Positions 1 through 8,633 of a stretch of DNA of 64,000 nt are shown here, in pieces. This stretch comes from Bacillota bacterium. GTDB taxonomy: Bacteria > Bacillota > UBA4882 > UBA8346. Made by a program: the position numbers and the translations under genes. Location: contig JAEVYU010000056.1 of NCBI GenBank assembly GCA_023392595.1, positions 82,109 to 146,108 of the forward strand, read 5' to 3'. Every line of letters begins with the position of its first letter. Position 1 is the stretch's first letter. The notes beneath the pieces are model-generated. The model saw only the letters and a list, made by a program, of their open reading frames with translations. It searched no databases and was not told the DNA's origin.

Positions 1-2
1 GC

Positions 3-308
3 CTAATGGCAATTAATAACGATCCTGCCATCGCCAAAGCCGAGGAATTGTTAGAACGTCTAGGTAGCCTGGATGAAGTAAAAAGATATTATGAGGCCCG
101 GGAAATGGCGATTCATGATGAAGTAACACGGATTACCGGAGCTAAAGCGGAAGGCCGGATAGAGGGTGAAGCCGAGGGTATTTTAAAGGGTAAACTGGAA
201 GCTGCCCGCAAAATGCTTGTCAAACAAATGCCGGAAGAGCTGATCATCGAGATTACCGGGATTACGGGCGAAGAGTTACGTAAGCTTAAATGTGAAGAGA
301 AGAACTGA
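3..308 (+). CDS. C-terminal part of a PD-(D/E)XK nuclease family transposase (Rpn-like), cut by the window edge
   Basis: The open frame runs in from the left edge, so the ATG at position 6 is probably internal. The text 'NDPAIAKAEELLERL', then 'YYEAREMAIHDEV', then Glu/Gly-rich repeats (EGRIEGEAEGILKGK) is the usual tail of Rpn/PD-(D/E)XK recombination-promoting nucleases: a helical segment ending in a variable run of Gly-Lys/Glu repeats. The nuclease core would lie upstream, outside the window. These proteins are known as transposase-like and occur in many copies, which fits the repeat-rich 3 kb that follows. The last 30 residues look like a helical cap. Family assignment is from recognition of the tail only. 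Confidence 0.6.
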   Translation, partial: LMAINNDPAIAKAEELLERLGSLDEVKRYYEAREMAIHDEVTRITGAKAEGRIEGEAEGILKGKLEAARKMLVKQMPEELIIEITGITGEELRKLKCEEKN

Positions 309-313
309 AGTAT

Positions 314-329
314 GAAGGTTTAAACCTTC
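314..329. terminator. Perfect 16-bp palindrome just after the transposase stop
   Basis: GAAGGTTT/AAACCTTC is fully self-complementary and starts six bases after the stop codon. It could form a small hairpin, but no clear T-run follows, so terminator is only a possible reading. Confidence 0.35.
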
Positions 330-492
330 TCCGCCTCAATCTTGATAATGGTTATTAAAATCGTGATTATTGATTACTGGGTTTCTCATTTCAACTGTCT
401 GTGGCCTCAGTCCTTCTGGCGGTTTATTTCCTCACCCCTCTGTCCATTCAGAGATGCGGTCCTCTCCCGTTTTACGCTATTCATTACCCACA

Positions 493-591
493 TTGTTTTT
501 GGTTTATGGGACGATACCCGGGAGCTTGGGGAACGATCCGTTCGAAGGGGAGGATATGGCCGTAAAATAATTCTTCCAGAATCGATTTCTA
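493..591 (-). pseudogene. Start-less 5' fragment of a DUF6809-like gene
   Basis: Read on the minus strand this matches the first ~32 codons of the gene at 2349-2630 (KSILEELFYGHI...PFERIVPQ). The ATG is replaced by TAG directly before AAA TCG, and the frame ends soon after 'RPINQKQ'. It is a dead duplicate carried by the 360-bp repeat described separately. Confidence 0.6.
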
Positions 592-853
592 GGACAGGCC
601 TTCTTTCTGGCCCCTACCCTTTTTCGGCATCAGAAATTCGGGTCTATTTCGGGGGCTTTTAATGATCGCCTAAAACATCGTCTGAACCAGGATTTAACGG
701 ATTATACGGATTTTAAATCAGTGCCGGTAGATCATTTGGATTTAGAAATGGCGGGAATGAATTTTGGGATGCCAAGGTTTGTCGGTGAGCATGAGATAAA
801 TACCTCCCTCATTAATCTTTAATTTTCTTCTTAAAACAATTCGATGAATGCCG
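494..853 (-). repeat. Copy 1 of a ~360-bp duplicated segment (partner at 2534-2896)
   Basis: From 'gtttttggtttatggga' through 'cttaaaacaattcgatgaatgcc' the sequence parallels 2534-2896 with scattered substitutions and small indels. It covers the 5' part of a DUF6809-like gene and its upstream region. Both copies also have, further left, a related 'cattcagagaNgNGGNcctctccc' stretch. Copy 1 is decayed. No intact gene lies between 308 and 1664. Confidence 0.65.
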
Positions 854-863
854 ATCTTGTTTG

Positions 864-1040
864 TCCACGGATTTCACCGGCTGAGTGACTGGAGCGGCCC
901 AGGAACCAAAAAGCCGCCGGAACCTACGGTTTCCGGTTCTCCCTTTATTCATCCAGGGTTTTTGAATGTCTTCGCCATCCCTGGCCATTCGACTGTCAAC
1001 TTAGCTAGGCTTCCGAACGCAACCGCAGTTTTCATCCTGA
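864..1040 (+). repeat. Dispersed repeat A (partner, inverted, at 19501-19690)
   Basis: Contains 'ccacggatttcaccggctga', 'cctttattcatccagg' and 'gtttttgaatgtc...gccatccctgg', which recur in reverse complement at 19.5-19.7 kb. Both copies can be read as a peptide resembling VHGFHRLSD...PFIHPGFLNV. The copies differ by many indels, and this one has no ribosome site, so I treat it as a repeat and not a gene. Confidence 0.65.
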
Positions 1041-1417
1041 AAGATGCGGTGGGGAAATCGCCTTCCTCCTTGAAGGCTTATATCTCTTGCAGGTAATTGT
1101 GGCTATTTAATTGCTTCTTCACGTTATCAATTAGGCTTCAAAAATAAAGCTTCATCCACATTTCCCTTTAGCTTTTCAATTTAATAGAAATCCTTTTTCC
1201 CTTAAACTATAACCATCAGAGGGTTCCCCTGTTGTTCTTTCAAGAAGCTCAATTAGCTAAATAACAGTGCTCAAAAAAATACAGATTTATATGCTCCGAA
1301 ATGGTCAATAGGATGTTGACCACGCGGCTTTAATTTATGGATGAATTATAGCCGTCGACCCGCAGAATTACCCAAGAAGACGACTACACGATGTAGGAGT
1401 CAGTTAAATTGCGCAAG

Positions 1418-1590
1418 CACTCCTTCGATACTCAGGGAGGAGTGTCGCGATAGAGGGGAATCCCTGGGGGCACGCTGCCCCCGGGCCGGCGGGTTCCTCG
1501 CGATGAAACTCATCGCGCGGGTTGCTCCGGCTACAACCCTTGGCCTTAGGGGTTGCAAGGGGAGCGGGTGGCGTCCCCTGTCGACATCGA
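1418..1590. other. GC-rich, strongly structured island of unknown nature
   Basis: Several perfect hairpins sit close together in an otherwise AT-rich area. They are CACTCCT/AGGAGTG (1418-1444), GGGGGCA/TGCCCCC (1466-1482, 3-nt loop), CGCGATGA/TCATCGCG (1499-1517, 3-nt loop) and CAACCC/GGGTTG (about 1534-1555). Both strands have open frames across it, but no convincing start. It could be a structured RNA, a miniature element or a palindromic repeat. I do not recognise it. Confidence 0.4.
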
Positions 1591-1663
1591 AGTTATAACC
1601 CCCCAAAAATAAGCAATTAAAGTCACCCAAGCATTCTTGACTCTAATTCCCAAATTCCTTAAA

Positions 1664-1762
1664 TTACAACAACCCTTTTTCCTTCAAACTCACATAACTC
1701 CGCTCTCCCGTTATCACATGGTCCAACAGTTCGATACCCATGATTTTCCCGGTCCCCGGACC
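1664..1762 (-). pseudogene. 3' fragment of a RadC/JAB-domain gene
   Basis: Minus-strand reading gives GKIMGIELLDHVITGE, then RSYVSLKEKGLL and a stop. This is the conserved C-terminal end of RadC-like JAB metalloprotease-fold proteins (lLDHiIiG...SlkekGll). There is no start or catalytic HxHP region here. The matching N-terminal fragment lies about 1.1 kb upstream on the same strand (2868-3056), so the gene appears split. Confidence 0.7.
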
Positions 1763-1768
1763 TAATAT

Positions 1769-2089
1769 TCATCTTCCCAGCCACTTCTTTAACCCCAATC
1801 CATCTTTCAATATCTGCCTGTAAATAATCTGCGGCAGCAACATTTCCAGTGTTCCGATCATAACCGGTAAGCTTTCAGTAACAATTTCCTGGTGGACCGG
1901 ATCAGGCAATAATTGGAGAAGCTCTTGAAAACACTCCTTCATCTGCGCTTGAAGATTTTGATATTCGCTATTTTGACTGATGATTTTATAATAGATTTCG
2001 TTACAGCGTTCAACAATCAGATAATCGATATACTCTTCCAAATCAACCGGCGAATCGCTTTCGGTAATGATAAATTCGAAGTCGGCCAT
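1769..2089 (-). CDS. Small conserved-looking hypothetical protein (106 aa)
   Basis: The start is well supported by AGGAGGTTCATCTC before the ATG. The protein is acidic at its N-terminus (MADFEFIITESDSPVDLEEYI), predicted helical, and ends GLGLKKWLGR. No signal peptide or membrane segment is visible. I do not recognise a domain. It sits between the two radC fragments and next to a DUF6809-like gene on the same strand, and the two may form a small unit (260 bp gap). The stop falls only a few bases before the radC 3' fragment, so this gene lies inside the segment that separates the radC halves. Function unknown. Confidence 0.6.
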   Translation of the reverse strand: MADFEFIITESDSPVDLEEYIDYLIVERCNEIYYKIISQNSEYQNLQAQMKECFQELLQLLPDPVHQEIVTESLPVMIGTLEMLLPQIIYRQILKDGLGLKKWLGR

Positions 2090-2348
2090 GAGATGAACCT
2101 CCTTAAAATTTAGTGAGTCCTTTTCCTTTTTAGCGGATATGATTCCTTTTCCCGTAATTTCGTGAGCCTGTCTATACCCTCAGCCAGTCTGCCCATTCAG
2201 AGAAGTGGCCCTCTCCCATCACGCAAAAAACGCTATGGGCGAGGGATTATGATTACCCTATGTTTTGCCGTCCTGATCCTTCCCATGCTCCGGCATACGG
2301 TAGCGGGGGAAGGGTGACTTTTTTGAGTAAGCCTTAGAGATGGGGGCC

Positions 2349-2630
2349 TTACTTGAGCTCTCCGTTATTGCCGAGCACCTCCAGCATGACCAGCGCTCCG
2401 AGCTTAAAACCATATGCAAAGGAAGCGTAAGCTTCCATCACACTTGAGTCGCAATCCAAATTCAAAAGCCCTTCCAGCGCCTTGTAATCTTCCGCCGGGA
2501 GTCTGACTTGCAACGTTTGCTTGATATCGGATTTTTTTTGGTTTAAGGGACGATACTCGGGATCTTGGGGAACGATCCGTTCGAAGGGGAAGATATGGCC
2601 GTAAAATAATTCTTCAAGAATCGATTTCAT
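2349..2630 (-). CDS. DUF6809-like small protein (93 aa)
   Basis: The N-terminus MKSILEELFYGHIFPFERI, followed by P.DPEYR.LN and a C-terminal SFAYGFKLGALVMLEV, matches my memory of the DUF6809 family of Firmicutes: a short helical protein with a conserved YG.I.P.ER motif and a YGFKLG motif. Function is unknown in the family. An upstream ribosome site is weak (GGCATGTCTC before ATG). The 5' half and upstream region are duplicated at 494-853, where the copy has lost its start codon. The intact frame here suggests it is the live copy. Confidence 0.6.
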   Translation of the reverse strand: MKSILEELFYGHIFPFERIVPQDPEYRPLNQKKSDIKQTLQVRLPAEDYKALEGLLNLDCDSSVMEAYASFAYGFKLGALVMLEVLGNNGELK

Positions 2631-2896
2631 GAGACATGCCTTCTTTCTGCCCCCTACCCTTTCCCGACATCAGAAATTCGGGTTTATTTCGGGGGGCTTT
2701 TAATGATCGCCTAAAACATCGTCTGAACCAGGATTTAACGGATTTAACCGATGAAACGGATTTTAAATCAGTGTCGGTAGATATTTTCGATTTAAAATGT
2801 CGAGAATGATTTTTTTGATGCCAAGGTCTTTGTCGGTGAGCATGGGGTATACCTCCCTCATTAATCTTTAATTTCTCCTTAAAACAATTAGATGAA
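2534..2896 (-). repeat. Copy 2 of the ~360-bp duplicated segment
   Basis: Partner of 494-853. Besides the 5' part of the DUF6809-like gene it holds a possible 26-codon minus-strand ORF (MLTDKDLGIKKIILDILNR...) behind GAGGGAGGTATACCCC. In copy 1 that ORF is frameshifted. The left boundary is inside the gene and the right boundary is near the truncated end of the radC 5' fragment. Confidence 0.65.
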
Positions 2897-3056
2897 TGCC
2901 AAACTTCTCTACCGGTTCGGATTTGAGATCCAAGAGGTATTGGAGGACTTTATAGCAGATCAAAGGGCTGGTGATTGGATGGTCTTCAAGATCGTAACGG
3001 TGGCGGCGGGTGCGGATTTGCTTGAGGGTATAGATATTGATTGAAGTGAAGGACAT
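2868..3056 (-). pseudogene. 5' fragment of a RadC/JAB-domain gene
   Basis: From ATG 3056 (ribosome site AAAGAGG) the frame reads MSFTSINIYTLKQIRTRRHR, then YDLEDHPITSP...CYKVLQYLLDL and EPVEKFGI. This is the N-terminal region of RadC-like JAB proteins, where the next residues should run through the core into the HxHP metal site. Instead it ends after 'HLIVLRRN'. The conserved C-terminus is found at 1664-1762. The break coincides with the edge of the duplicated 360-bp segment, so rearrangement with that segment is the likely cause. Confidence 0.65.
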
Positions 3057-3223
3057 GATTTTCATCCTCTTTATATAATTACTTAATACATCAACAAAAT
3101 ATATTACTACAATAATAAGTATAATACTCACTCAATGAGTAGTCAATCTATTTTACTACATTTCGGAGTAAAATATTTGTTTTAACTAATTCTAGTAGTA
3201 TATTGATATTAGGTGGTGATATT

Positions 3224-3544
3224 TTGTTACTTGGAGAGCGGTTAAAACAATTAAGGGAAGAAACAGGATTGACCCAGCAGCAATTGGCCAGCATGGTAAA
3301 CCTCTCGCAACAAACCATTGGGCATTATGAGGTAAACCGTTCAGAGCCAAGTGTTAAGACTATAGAGTTGTTTGCAAAGATTTTCAATACTTCTACAGAT
3401 TATTTATTAGGTTTATCTAATATTAAACATCCAAATGATATTCAAAACAAACTTGACTTATCTTCGTTGAATTTGCCAAAAGAAGCTATTAAAGAAATAG
3501 AAAATTTTACAGAATTCATGAGACAAAAATATAAGGATAAATAA
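3224..3544 (+). CDS. XRE-family (Cro/C1-type) transcriptional regulator
   Basis: DNA-binding repressor-type protein of 106 aa. Residues ~3-60 form a classic HTH_3: GERLKQLREETGLTQQQLA...NLSQQTIGHYEVNRSEPS...ELFAKIFNTSTDYLLG. The remaining ~45 residues are an acidic/basic helical tail with no visible sensor domain. I chose the TTG at 3224 (MLLGERLK) because AGGTGG lies at the right distance; the longer frame from 3203 would place that ribosome site inside the gene. The gene diverges from the radC fragment, and the AT-rich stretch before it is a plausible promoter. The target is unknown, and it stands alone before the CRISPR array. Confidence 0.8.
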   Translation: MLLGERLKQLREETGLTQQQLASMVNLSQQTIGHYEVNRSEPSVKTIELFAKIFNTSTDYLLGLSNIKHPNDIQNKLDLSSLNLPKEAIKEIENFTEFMRQKYKDK

Positions 3545-3764
3545 GACTTTGAGTAAGGCCCTGTGATAAAATTTATGTGCTTCGCATCATCTTCTTTCCG
3601 AATACTCTTTTATACGGATATTATTCAATATTTTTTGCATCCGTAAAGCATAAGCCATCCATTTCAAACACCAACTTTCAATGAGTTCCTGTGCTACAAT
3701 AATTTTCCCAAGCTCTCATGTAAGGGAACGCCGACTTCTTACAACCCTGTTTCAAAGTTAAAAA
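3545..3764. other. Intergenic stretch at the distal end of CRISPR array 1
   Basis: No ORF, hairpin with T-run or leader-like motif was seen. This is the trailer side of the array, because the first repeat here is the degenerate one. Confidence 0.5.
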
Positions 3765-6343
3765 GTTTCAATCCACGCCCTGTGCAAGGAGCGACATTTG
3801 GCTGATATGGAAGCAACCCATATTATTGTTTCAATCCACGCTCCTGTGCAAGGAGCGACAGGAATTGGATAAAAATAAAAAATAAGTTTATTTCAGTTTC
3901 AATCCACGCTCCTGTGCAAGGAGCGACAAGATACTGATTTGGATGGCGTTATCACTTATTTGGTTTCAATCCACGCTCCTGTGCAAGGAGAAACATCATC
4001 CAATACTTCCAGGGCGGTTGTAGGATAGTTTCAATCCACGCTCCTGTGCAAGGAGCGACCAGCCATAACTCCAAACAAATCACTCCTTCAAATGTTTCAA
4101 TCCACGCTCCTGTGCAAGGAGCGACGTATAATTAATAACAAACCGCTCACTCCCGAAGTTTCAATCCACGCTCCTGTGCAAGGAGCGACTGATTTTACCC
4201 TTAAATATATCGACAAAGATGATGTTTCAATCCACGCTCCTGTGCAAGGAGCGACGCGATATCCTTAATGTCGACAGCTTTGACGCGGGTTTCAATCCAC
4301 GCTCCTGTGCAAGGAGCGACGAAAAAGGCAATTCCCGTGATGACAAACGGTAGTTTCAATCCACGCTCCTGTGCAAGGAGCGACGTTATTGATCAGATTT
4401 ATAATTTGGCTTCTAAAATGTTTCAATCCACGCTCCTGTGCAAGGAGCGACGTCCACGTGCCACGCGTTTCCCTAATGATTCGGATGTTTCAATCCACGC
4501 TCCTGTGCAAGGAGCGACACTCATATCCCTTAACGTCGCCATCAATAAACCGGTTTCAATCCACGCTCCTGTGCAAGGAGCGACGTTCTTTGAGATGTGC
4601 TTTTCTCCGGCAAAATCAGTTTCAATCCACGCTCCTGTGCAAGGAGCGACACTGTTATGACCTGTCTAACCGGTGTTGGTATTGTTTCAATCCACGCTCC
4701 TGTGCAAGGAGCGACCATCATGCAGCGGATTTATGACCATTTGATGAGTTTCAATCCACGCTCCTGTGCAAGGAGCGACGTTGGGTATGGGTTGAAGAGG
4801 CATACGAAATCGTTTCAATCCACGCTCCTGTGCAAGGAGCGACGCTTTCACCTTGACCACAACCTATAAATGCAATGTTTCAATCCACGCTCCTGTGCAA
4901 GGAGCGACGTTACGGGGTCTTCTTCCATCTCATTCGCAAGATGTTTCAATCCACGCTCCTGTGCAAGGAGCGACGTAAAATTCGTCAAAATTATCGCCCC
5001 CAAGTTAAGTTTCAATCCACGCTCCTGTGCAAGGAGCGACTGTCATGATTACTATCACGATCATCCACTTGAAGTTTCAATCCACGCTCCTGTGCAAGGA
5101 GCGACATATCCAATGCAGAATTTGTCAAGCTTAACCTTGTTTCAATCCACGCTCCTGTGCAAGGAGCGACGCCCGCCGGGTCCGTCGCATGATGGGAATA
5201 AAGGTTTCAATCCACGCTCCTGTGCAAGGAGCGACTTCGCCAGCCGGATAATATTGGAACATTTGTGGGTTTCAATCCACGCTCCTGTGCAAGGAGCGAC
5301 TTGATGAAACGATTTAAGGATTCTGCAGCGTTTGTTTCAATCCACGCTCCTGTGCAAGGAGCGACAGACGAGGATGGCGTTTTGACTCCCGTAAGCTCGG
5401 TTTCAATCCACGCTCCTGTGCAAGGAGCGACGCGCCCTTTGCATTACATATCCGGTATATCGGGGTTTCAATCCACGCTCCTGTGCAAGGAGCGACCAAA
5501 TACTTTATGATAAAGCTCACTGGATTTTTGTTTCAATCCACGCTCCTGTGCAAGGAGCGACTGTAGTATAATGCAGTAAAATTAATTATACCAAGTTTCA
5601 ATCCACGCTCCTGTGCAAGGAGCGACTTAATTAATTCTTCAAAACTGGCTGCCGGACGGGTTTCAATCCACGCTCCTGTGCAAGGAGCGACGCAACTTGA
5701 CAGAGTCTCAAACCAAACTAAAGGTTTCAATCCACGCTCCTGTGCAAGGAGCGACTAAAGCGGGAGCGGCTATCTCAGCTATCGGATGTTTCAATCCACG
5801 CTCCTGTGCAAGGAGCGACCAGGAAATGTCTAAAACCAGCGTTAGCAAATATGTTTCAATCCACGCTCCTGTGCAAGGAGCGACGCGGATCTCCTGGTTA
5901 AAGCAAGCCTATACGGACGTTTCAATCCACGCTCCTGTGCAAGGAGCGACCCAAGGCATAAATAAAACCGCTGTGAGATACGCGTTTCAATCCACGCTCC
6001 TGTGCAAGGAGCGACGGCATACCGGCGACGCGGTAAAGATGGAGATCGGTTTCAATCCACGCTCCTGTGCAAGGAGCGACTTCATTTCGTGGACTTCATC
6101 CGACATACCCACACGTTTCAATCCACGCTCCTGTGCAAGGAGCGACTCGGTCATGATAATGTAACCGTCAATCAATCCTTGTTTCAATCCACGCTCCTGT
6201 GCAAGGAGCGACTTCCTTGCTCGGCCTGGCTGCTTTGCAGCGATAGAGTTTCAATCCACGCTCCTGTGCAAGGAGCGACCTGAAGGATGGCCGGTATGCT
6301 GTATATTGCAGGTTTCAATCCACGCTCCTGTGCAAGGAGCGAC
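3765..6343 (-). CRISPR. CRISPR array 1, type I-C, 40 repeats and 39 spacers
   Basis: The repeat is 32 bp. In crRNA orientation (minus strand) it reads GTCGCTCCTTGCAC then AGGAGCGTGGATTGAAAC, with a 7-bp stem (CGCTCCT/AGGAGCG), the type I-C form. I counted 40 repeat starts about 65 bp apart, so spacers are 33-36 bp. The repeat at 3765 lacks a base and the one at 3963 ends GAGAAAC. This marks the low-coordinate end as the old, distal end. The leader is therefore at 6344 onward, next to cas2. The open frames on both strands here come only from translation of repeats. Confidence 0.97.
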
Positions 6344-6530
6344 AGTATTACCTTTCAACCTTCTATTTACAAGGACTGTTTTGCAACTTTCCGCGAACCT
6401 TCTTTTTTCTTACAAAATTTCCCTTATAAAATCCACTAAAAACGCCGAAACCCTTTTCATGTATGCACCGCGAACCTCCTAGGAAAATCATGTTCACTTT
6501 GGGTTCGCGCTAAAACTGTCCCGCAATTTG
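6344..6530 (-). promoter_or_regulatory. Leader of CRISPR array 1
   Basis: The ~190 bp between the first repeat and cas2 is homologous to the leader of array 2. Shared features, from the array outward, are CAGTATTACCTTTC, CGCGAACC at 6392-6399, T-rich and A-rich tracts, CGCGAACC at 6469-6476, AGGAAAATCATGTTCACTT, and the inverse GGTTCGCG at 6502-6509. The last pair can form an 8-bp inverted repeat. The distance from the repeat edge to the first CGCGAACC is 49 bp in both leaders. Confidence 0.8.
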
Positions 6531-6600
6531 ATTTGACATCTCACCTTGCCAACCACAGTTCGCCTACCCGGTCAACATTGCATTTTCTTCAATTTCAATG

Positions 6601-6891
6601 CTATACCATCATGATGCCCTCGGGATCATAGGTGGCTTTCGATCCGACATGATCCACGCGCCTTTTCCAATTATCTCCCAAAAAATAAAATCGCAAACTA
6701 TCCGCTTTCGTATCAATGATTCCCTCCAGTCTCTTGCGTAAATCGGCAAATTGCACCGGATCAACCAAACATTCAAAAACCGAATTCTGGACCCGCTGTC
6801 CAAAATTTACGCATTGTTTGGCGACCTTGCGCAATCTCCTCTTGCCTTCGGCATCTTCAGTATTGACGTCATACGTCACCAATACCATCAT
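6601..6891 (-). CDS. cas2: Cas2 endoribonuclease-fold adaptation protein
   Basis: A 96-aa ferredoxin-like protein that forms the Cas1-Cas2 integrase, which inserts new spacers at the leader end of an array. It begins MMVLVTYDVNTED (first strand with the conserved Asp), continues GKRRLRKVAKQC, and has the typical QNSVFECLVD strand and DSLRFYFLG strand. The length is normal for I-C Cas2. It is the last gene of the cas operon, 24 bp after cas1. Its stop is about 70 bp from the conserved leader block of array 1, so operon and array lie end to end and run in the same direction. Confidence 0.96.
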   Translation of the reverse strand: MMVLVTYDVNTEDAEGKRRLRKVAKQCVNFGQRVQNSVFECLVDPVQFADLRKRLEGIIDTKADSLRFYFLGDNWKRRVDHVGSKATYDPEGIMMV

Positions 6892-6915
6892 ATCACGCGC
6901 CTCCAGATTCCATAA

Positions 6916-7950
6916 TTATTTCATCAAGAACGGCGGATAAGCATCCAGATCTCCCCGTAAAAACCTAGCCAGCAATAAGCTTTGGGCATAAGGAATCAGT
7001 CCTACCGGAAGCTTTTCTCCCAAAAAAGGATGGACAATTTCTTCCTGTTTCCGGCTTTGCCAGGCGGTAATGATTATTTTACGGGTCTGGTCATCCGTAA
7101 TCACGCCCCCGGACTCTTTAACCGTAAACCCCGTCCCATCCATTTGCCGATTATTCACTAAAGATAGCGCGAGACGGTCAACCAAGTAAGGACGCAGTTC
7201 TTCCATTAAGTCCAAGGCTAAACTAGGACGGCCGGGGCGTTCTTTATGTAAAAAGCCGACTTGCGGATCAAGTCCGACGGATTCCAAAGCCGCTGCGCAA
7301 TCATGGGCCAATAAGGTATAAAGAAAAGATAAGAGAGCATTCATCCGGTCCAGCGGCGGTCTGCGGTTTCGGCCATTAAAGGAGAATACATCTTTTTGGT
7401 CCAAAATTAAGCGGTCGAAAACACTATAATAGCTCCGCGCCGCCTCTCCCTCGATACTGCGGACTGCTTCGACCGTTTCGGCTCGCCTAATCCGTTCCAG
7501 GATATGATATAGAGTATCAACTCGCAACATCATGATTCCATCGGGATCGCCAGCGCCGTGATCCCGCAAAAACCGTTGCAGTACGCAACGGCAATTAAAA
7601 ACTTTGCCTACAATAAAATTACGGGCCATGAATAACTTTGCTTCGCCGTCATCAGCCATCCGGTATTGCTTCCGCCGCAGCAGCACATTACCGTTAATCT
7701 TGCCGGTAATCCGCGCCAAAAAGCGCCCGTTTTCGGAAAAGAACGACAAGGCCACATTGCGTTCGGCACATAACTGCATTAGGGCGGGACTGGCGCCGGT
7801 ATACCCGAAACTGACGATTCCCTCCAGGTTATGAATGGGGACCCGTATTTTCGTTTCCTCGCCAACCTGGACCATTACGGTTTCACCTTCCCTGGCAAGG
7901 TAGGCATCAGGGGAAGTGACATATAAAACGTTCAACAGTTTGCGCATCAT
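6916..7950 (-). CDS. cas1: Cas1 CRISPR integrase
   Basis: A metal-dependent integrase of 344 aa that joins spacers to the repeat together with Cas2, normally helped by Cas4 in I-C systems. The N-terminal beta domain starts RKLLNVLYVTSPDAYL. The catalytic C-terminal helical domain carries EGEAARSYY (Glu ~167-169), GFLHKERPGRPSLALDLMEE (His ~235, Glu ~250) and RKIIITAWQSRKQE. All expected metal ligands are visible. It overlaps cas4 by 4 bp (ATGA type) and lies 24 bp before cas2, so the adaptation genes are translationally coupled. Confidence 0.97.
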   Translation of the reverse strand: MMRKLLNVLYVTSPDAYLAREGETVMVQVGEETKIRVPIHNLEGIVSFGYTGASPALMQLCAERNVALSFFSENGRFLARITGKINGNVLLRRKQYRMADDGEAKLFMARNFIVGKVFNCRCVLQRFLRDHGAGDPDGIMMLRVDTLYHILERIRRAETVEAVRSIEGEAARSYYSVFDRLILDQKDVFSFNGRNRRPPLDRMNALLSFLYTLLAHDCAAALESVGLDPQVGFLHKERPGRPSLALDLMEELRPYLVDRLALSLVNNRQMDGTGFTVKESGGVITDDQTRKIIITAWQSRKQEEIVHPFLGEKLPVGLIPYAQSLLLARFLRGDLDAYPPFLMK

Positions 7951-8633
7951 TCGGCCTCGGTAATATTGTTTTTGATATAATCGTCCACCTTATGTTGCCG
8001 GTGTTCAATCCGGGGCAAACAAAGTTCAACCAGTGAACATTCGGGGCAGGCCCGGTTTTTTTGGGGTTGCGGCGTTGTTCCCTGCTCAAACAGAAAGTGC
8101 ATGCCCTCGGCCAATTCGCTGACGCGTTTACGCAAACTTATATCCAAAGCTACAATTTGCCGCCGCCGGGTTTGACCGTAAAACAAAGAGCCTTCGGCTA
8201 CGGAAACCCCCAGCATTTCTTCCAGGCAAATCGCTTGCGCGCAAAGCTGGACCGCGTCCCGGTCGTCGGGTTTCGGTTTACCGCGCTTATACTCCACCGG
8301 ATAGGGCAACCAAAAACCTTTTTTCCCCGCCAGTTCAACAGTGGCCGGAGTCTTGGCGGGCGACTGATGAAACTCCACTACATCGGCCACGCCATACAAA
8401 CCCAAGGTAAAAGAAACCAGGGGGAGCGAACGGCAAACCTGCATCGCTCCCCTGGATTCAGTAAAAAAGGGATCATCGACCCGTTCATGTAAAGAGCGGC
8501 CTTCAAAAGTACGTACATTCTCCTGCCACTGCTGCTCCACATGGATTAAAGCCCACTGCCGTGGGCAAAAGGCGAAATGTTGGATGCCGGAGAGGAGGAG
8601 GAGAGAGTCGTCGGGATAGGTCGAGCCCATCAT
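7947..8633 (-). CDS. cas4: Cas4 RecB-like exonuclease with Fe-S cysteines
   Basis: Processes prespacers and selects those with a correct PAM. The 228-aa protein has an N-terminal Cys in FCPRQWALIH, a RecB-type active site with GLYGVADVVEF and PVEYKRGKPKPDD.DAVQLCAQA (motif III Lys and QxxxY-like region), and a C-terminal CPECSLVELCLP cluster, giving four cysteines for one iron-sulfur cluster. This is the normal Dna2/Cas4 layout and length. It overlaps cas7 upstream and cas1 downstream by 4 bp each. The I-C subtype usually encodes cas4 in exactly this place. Confidence 0.95.
   Translation of the reverse strand: MMGSTYPDDSLLLLSGIQHFAFCPRQWALIHVEQQWQENVRTFEGRSLHERVDDPFFTESRGAMQVCRSLPLVSFTLGLYGVADVVEFHQSPAKTPATVELAGKKGFWLPYPVEYKRGKPKPDDRDAVQLCAQAICLEEMLGVSVAEGSLFYGQTRRRQIVALDISLRKRVSELAEGMHFLFEQGTTPQPQKNRACPECSLVELCLPRIEHRQHKVDDYIKNNITEAE

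Noticed and set aside
342..662. Plus-strand ORFs at 342-662 and 848-1598
   Set aside because: They lie across duplicated or structured DNA with no ribosome site, and change frame between repeat copies.
4268..6283. Many open frames of 60-155 codons inside CRISPR array 1 (and likewise 16831-19183)
   Set aside because: They translate the repeat itself (SIHAPVQGAT, FNPRSCARSD, SLLAQERGLK) and have no ribosome sites.
3765..6343. Reading the arrays as plus-strand transcripts
   Set aside because: The ATTGAAAC end, the degenerate repeats at the low-coordinate ends and the conserved leaders at the high ends all point to minus-strand transcription.
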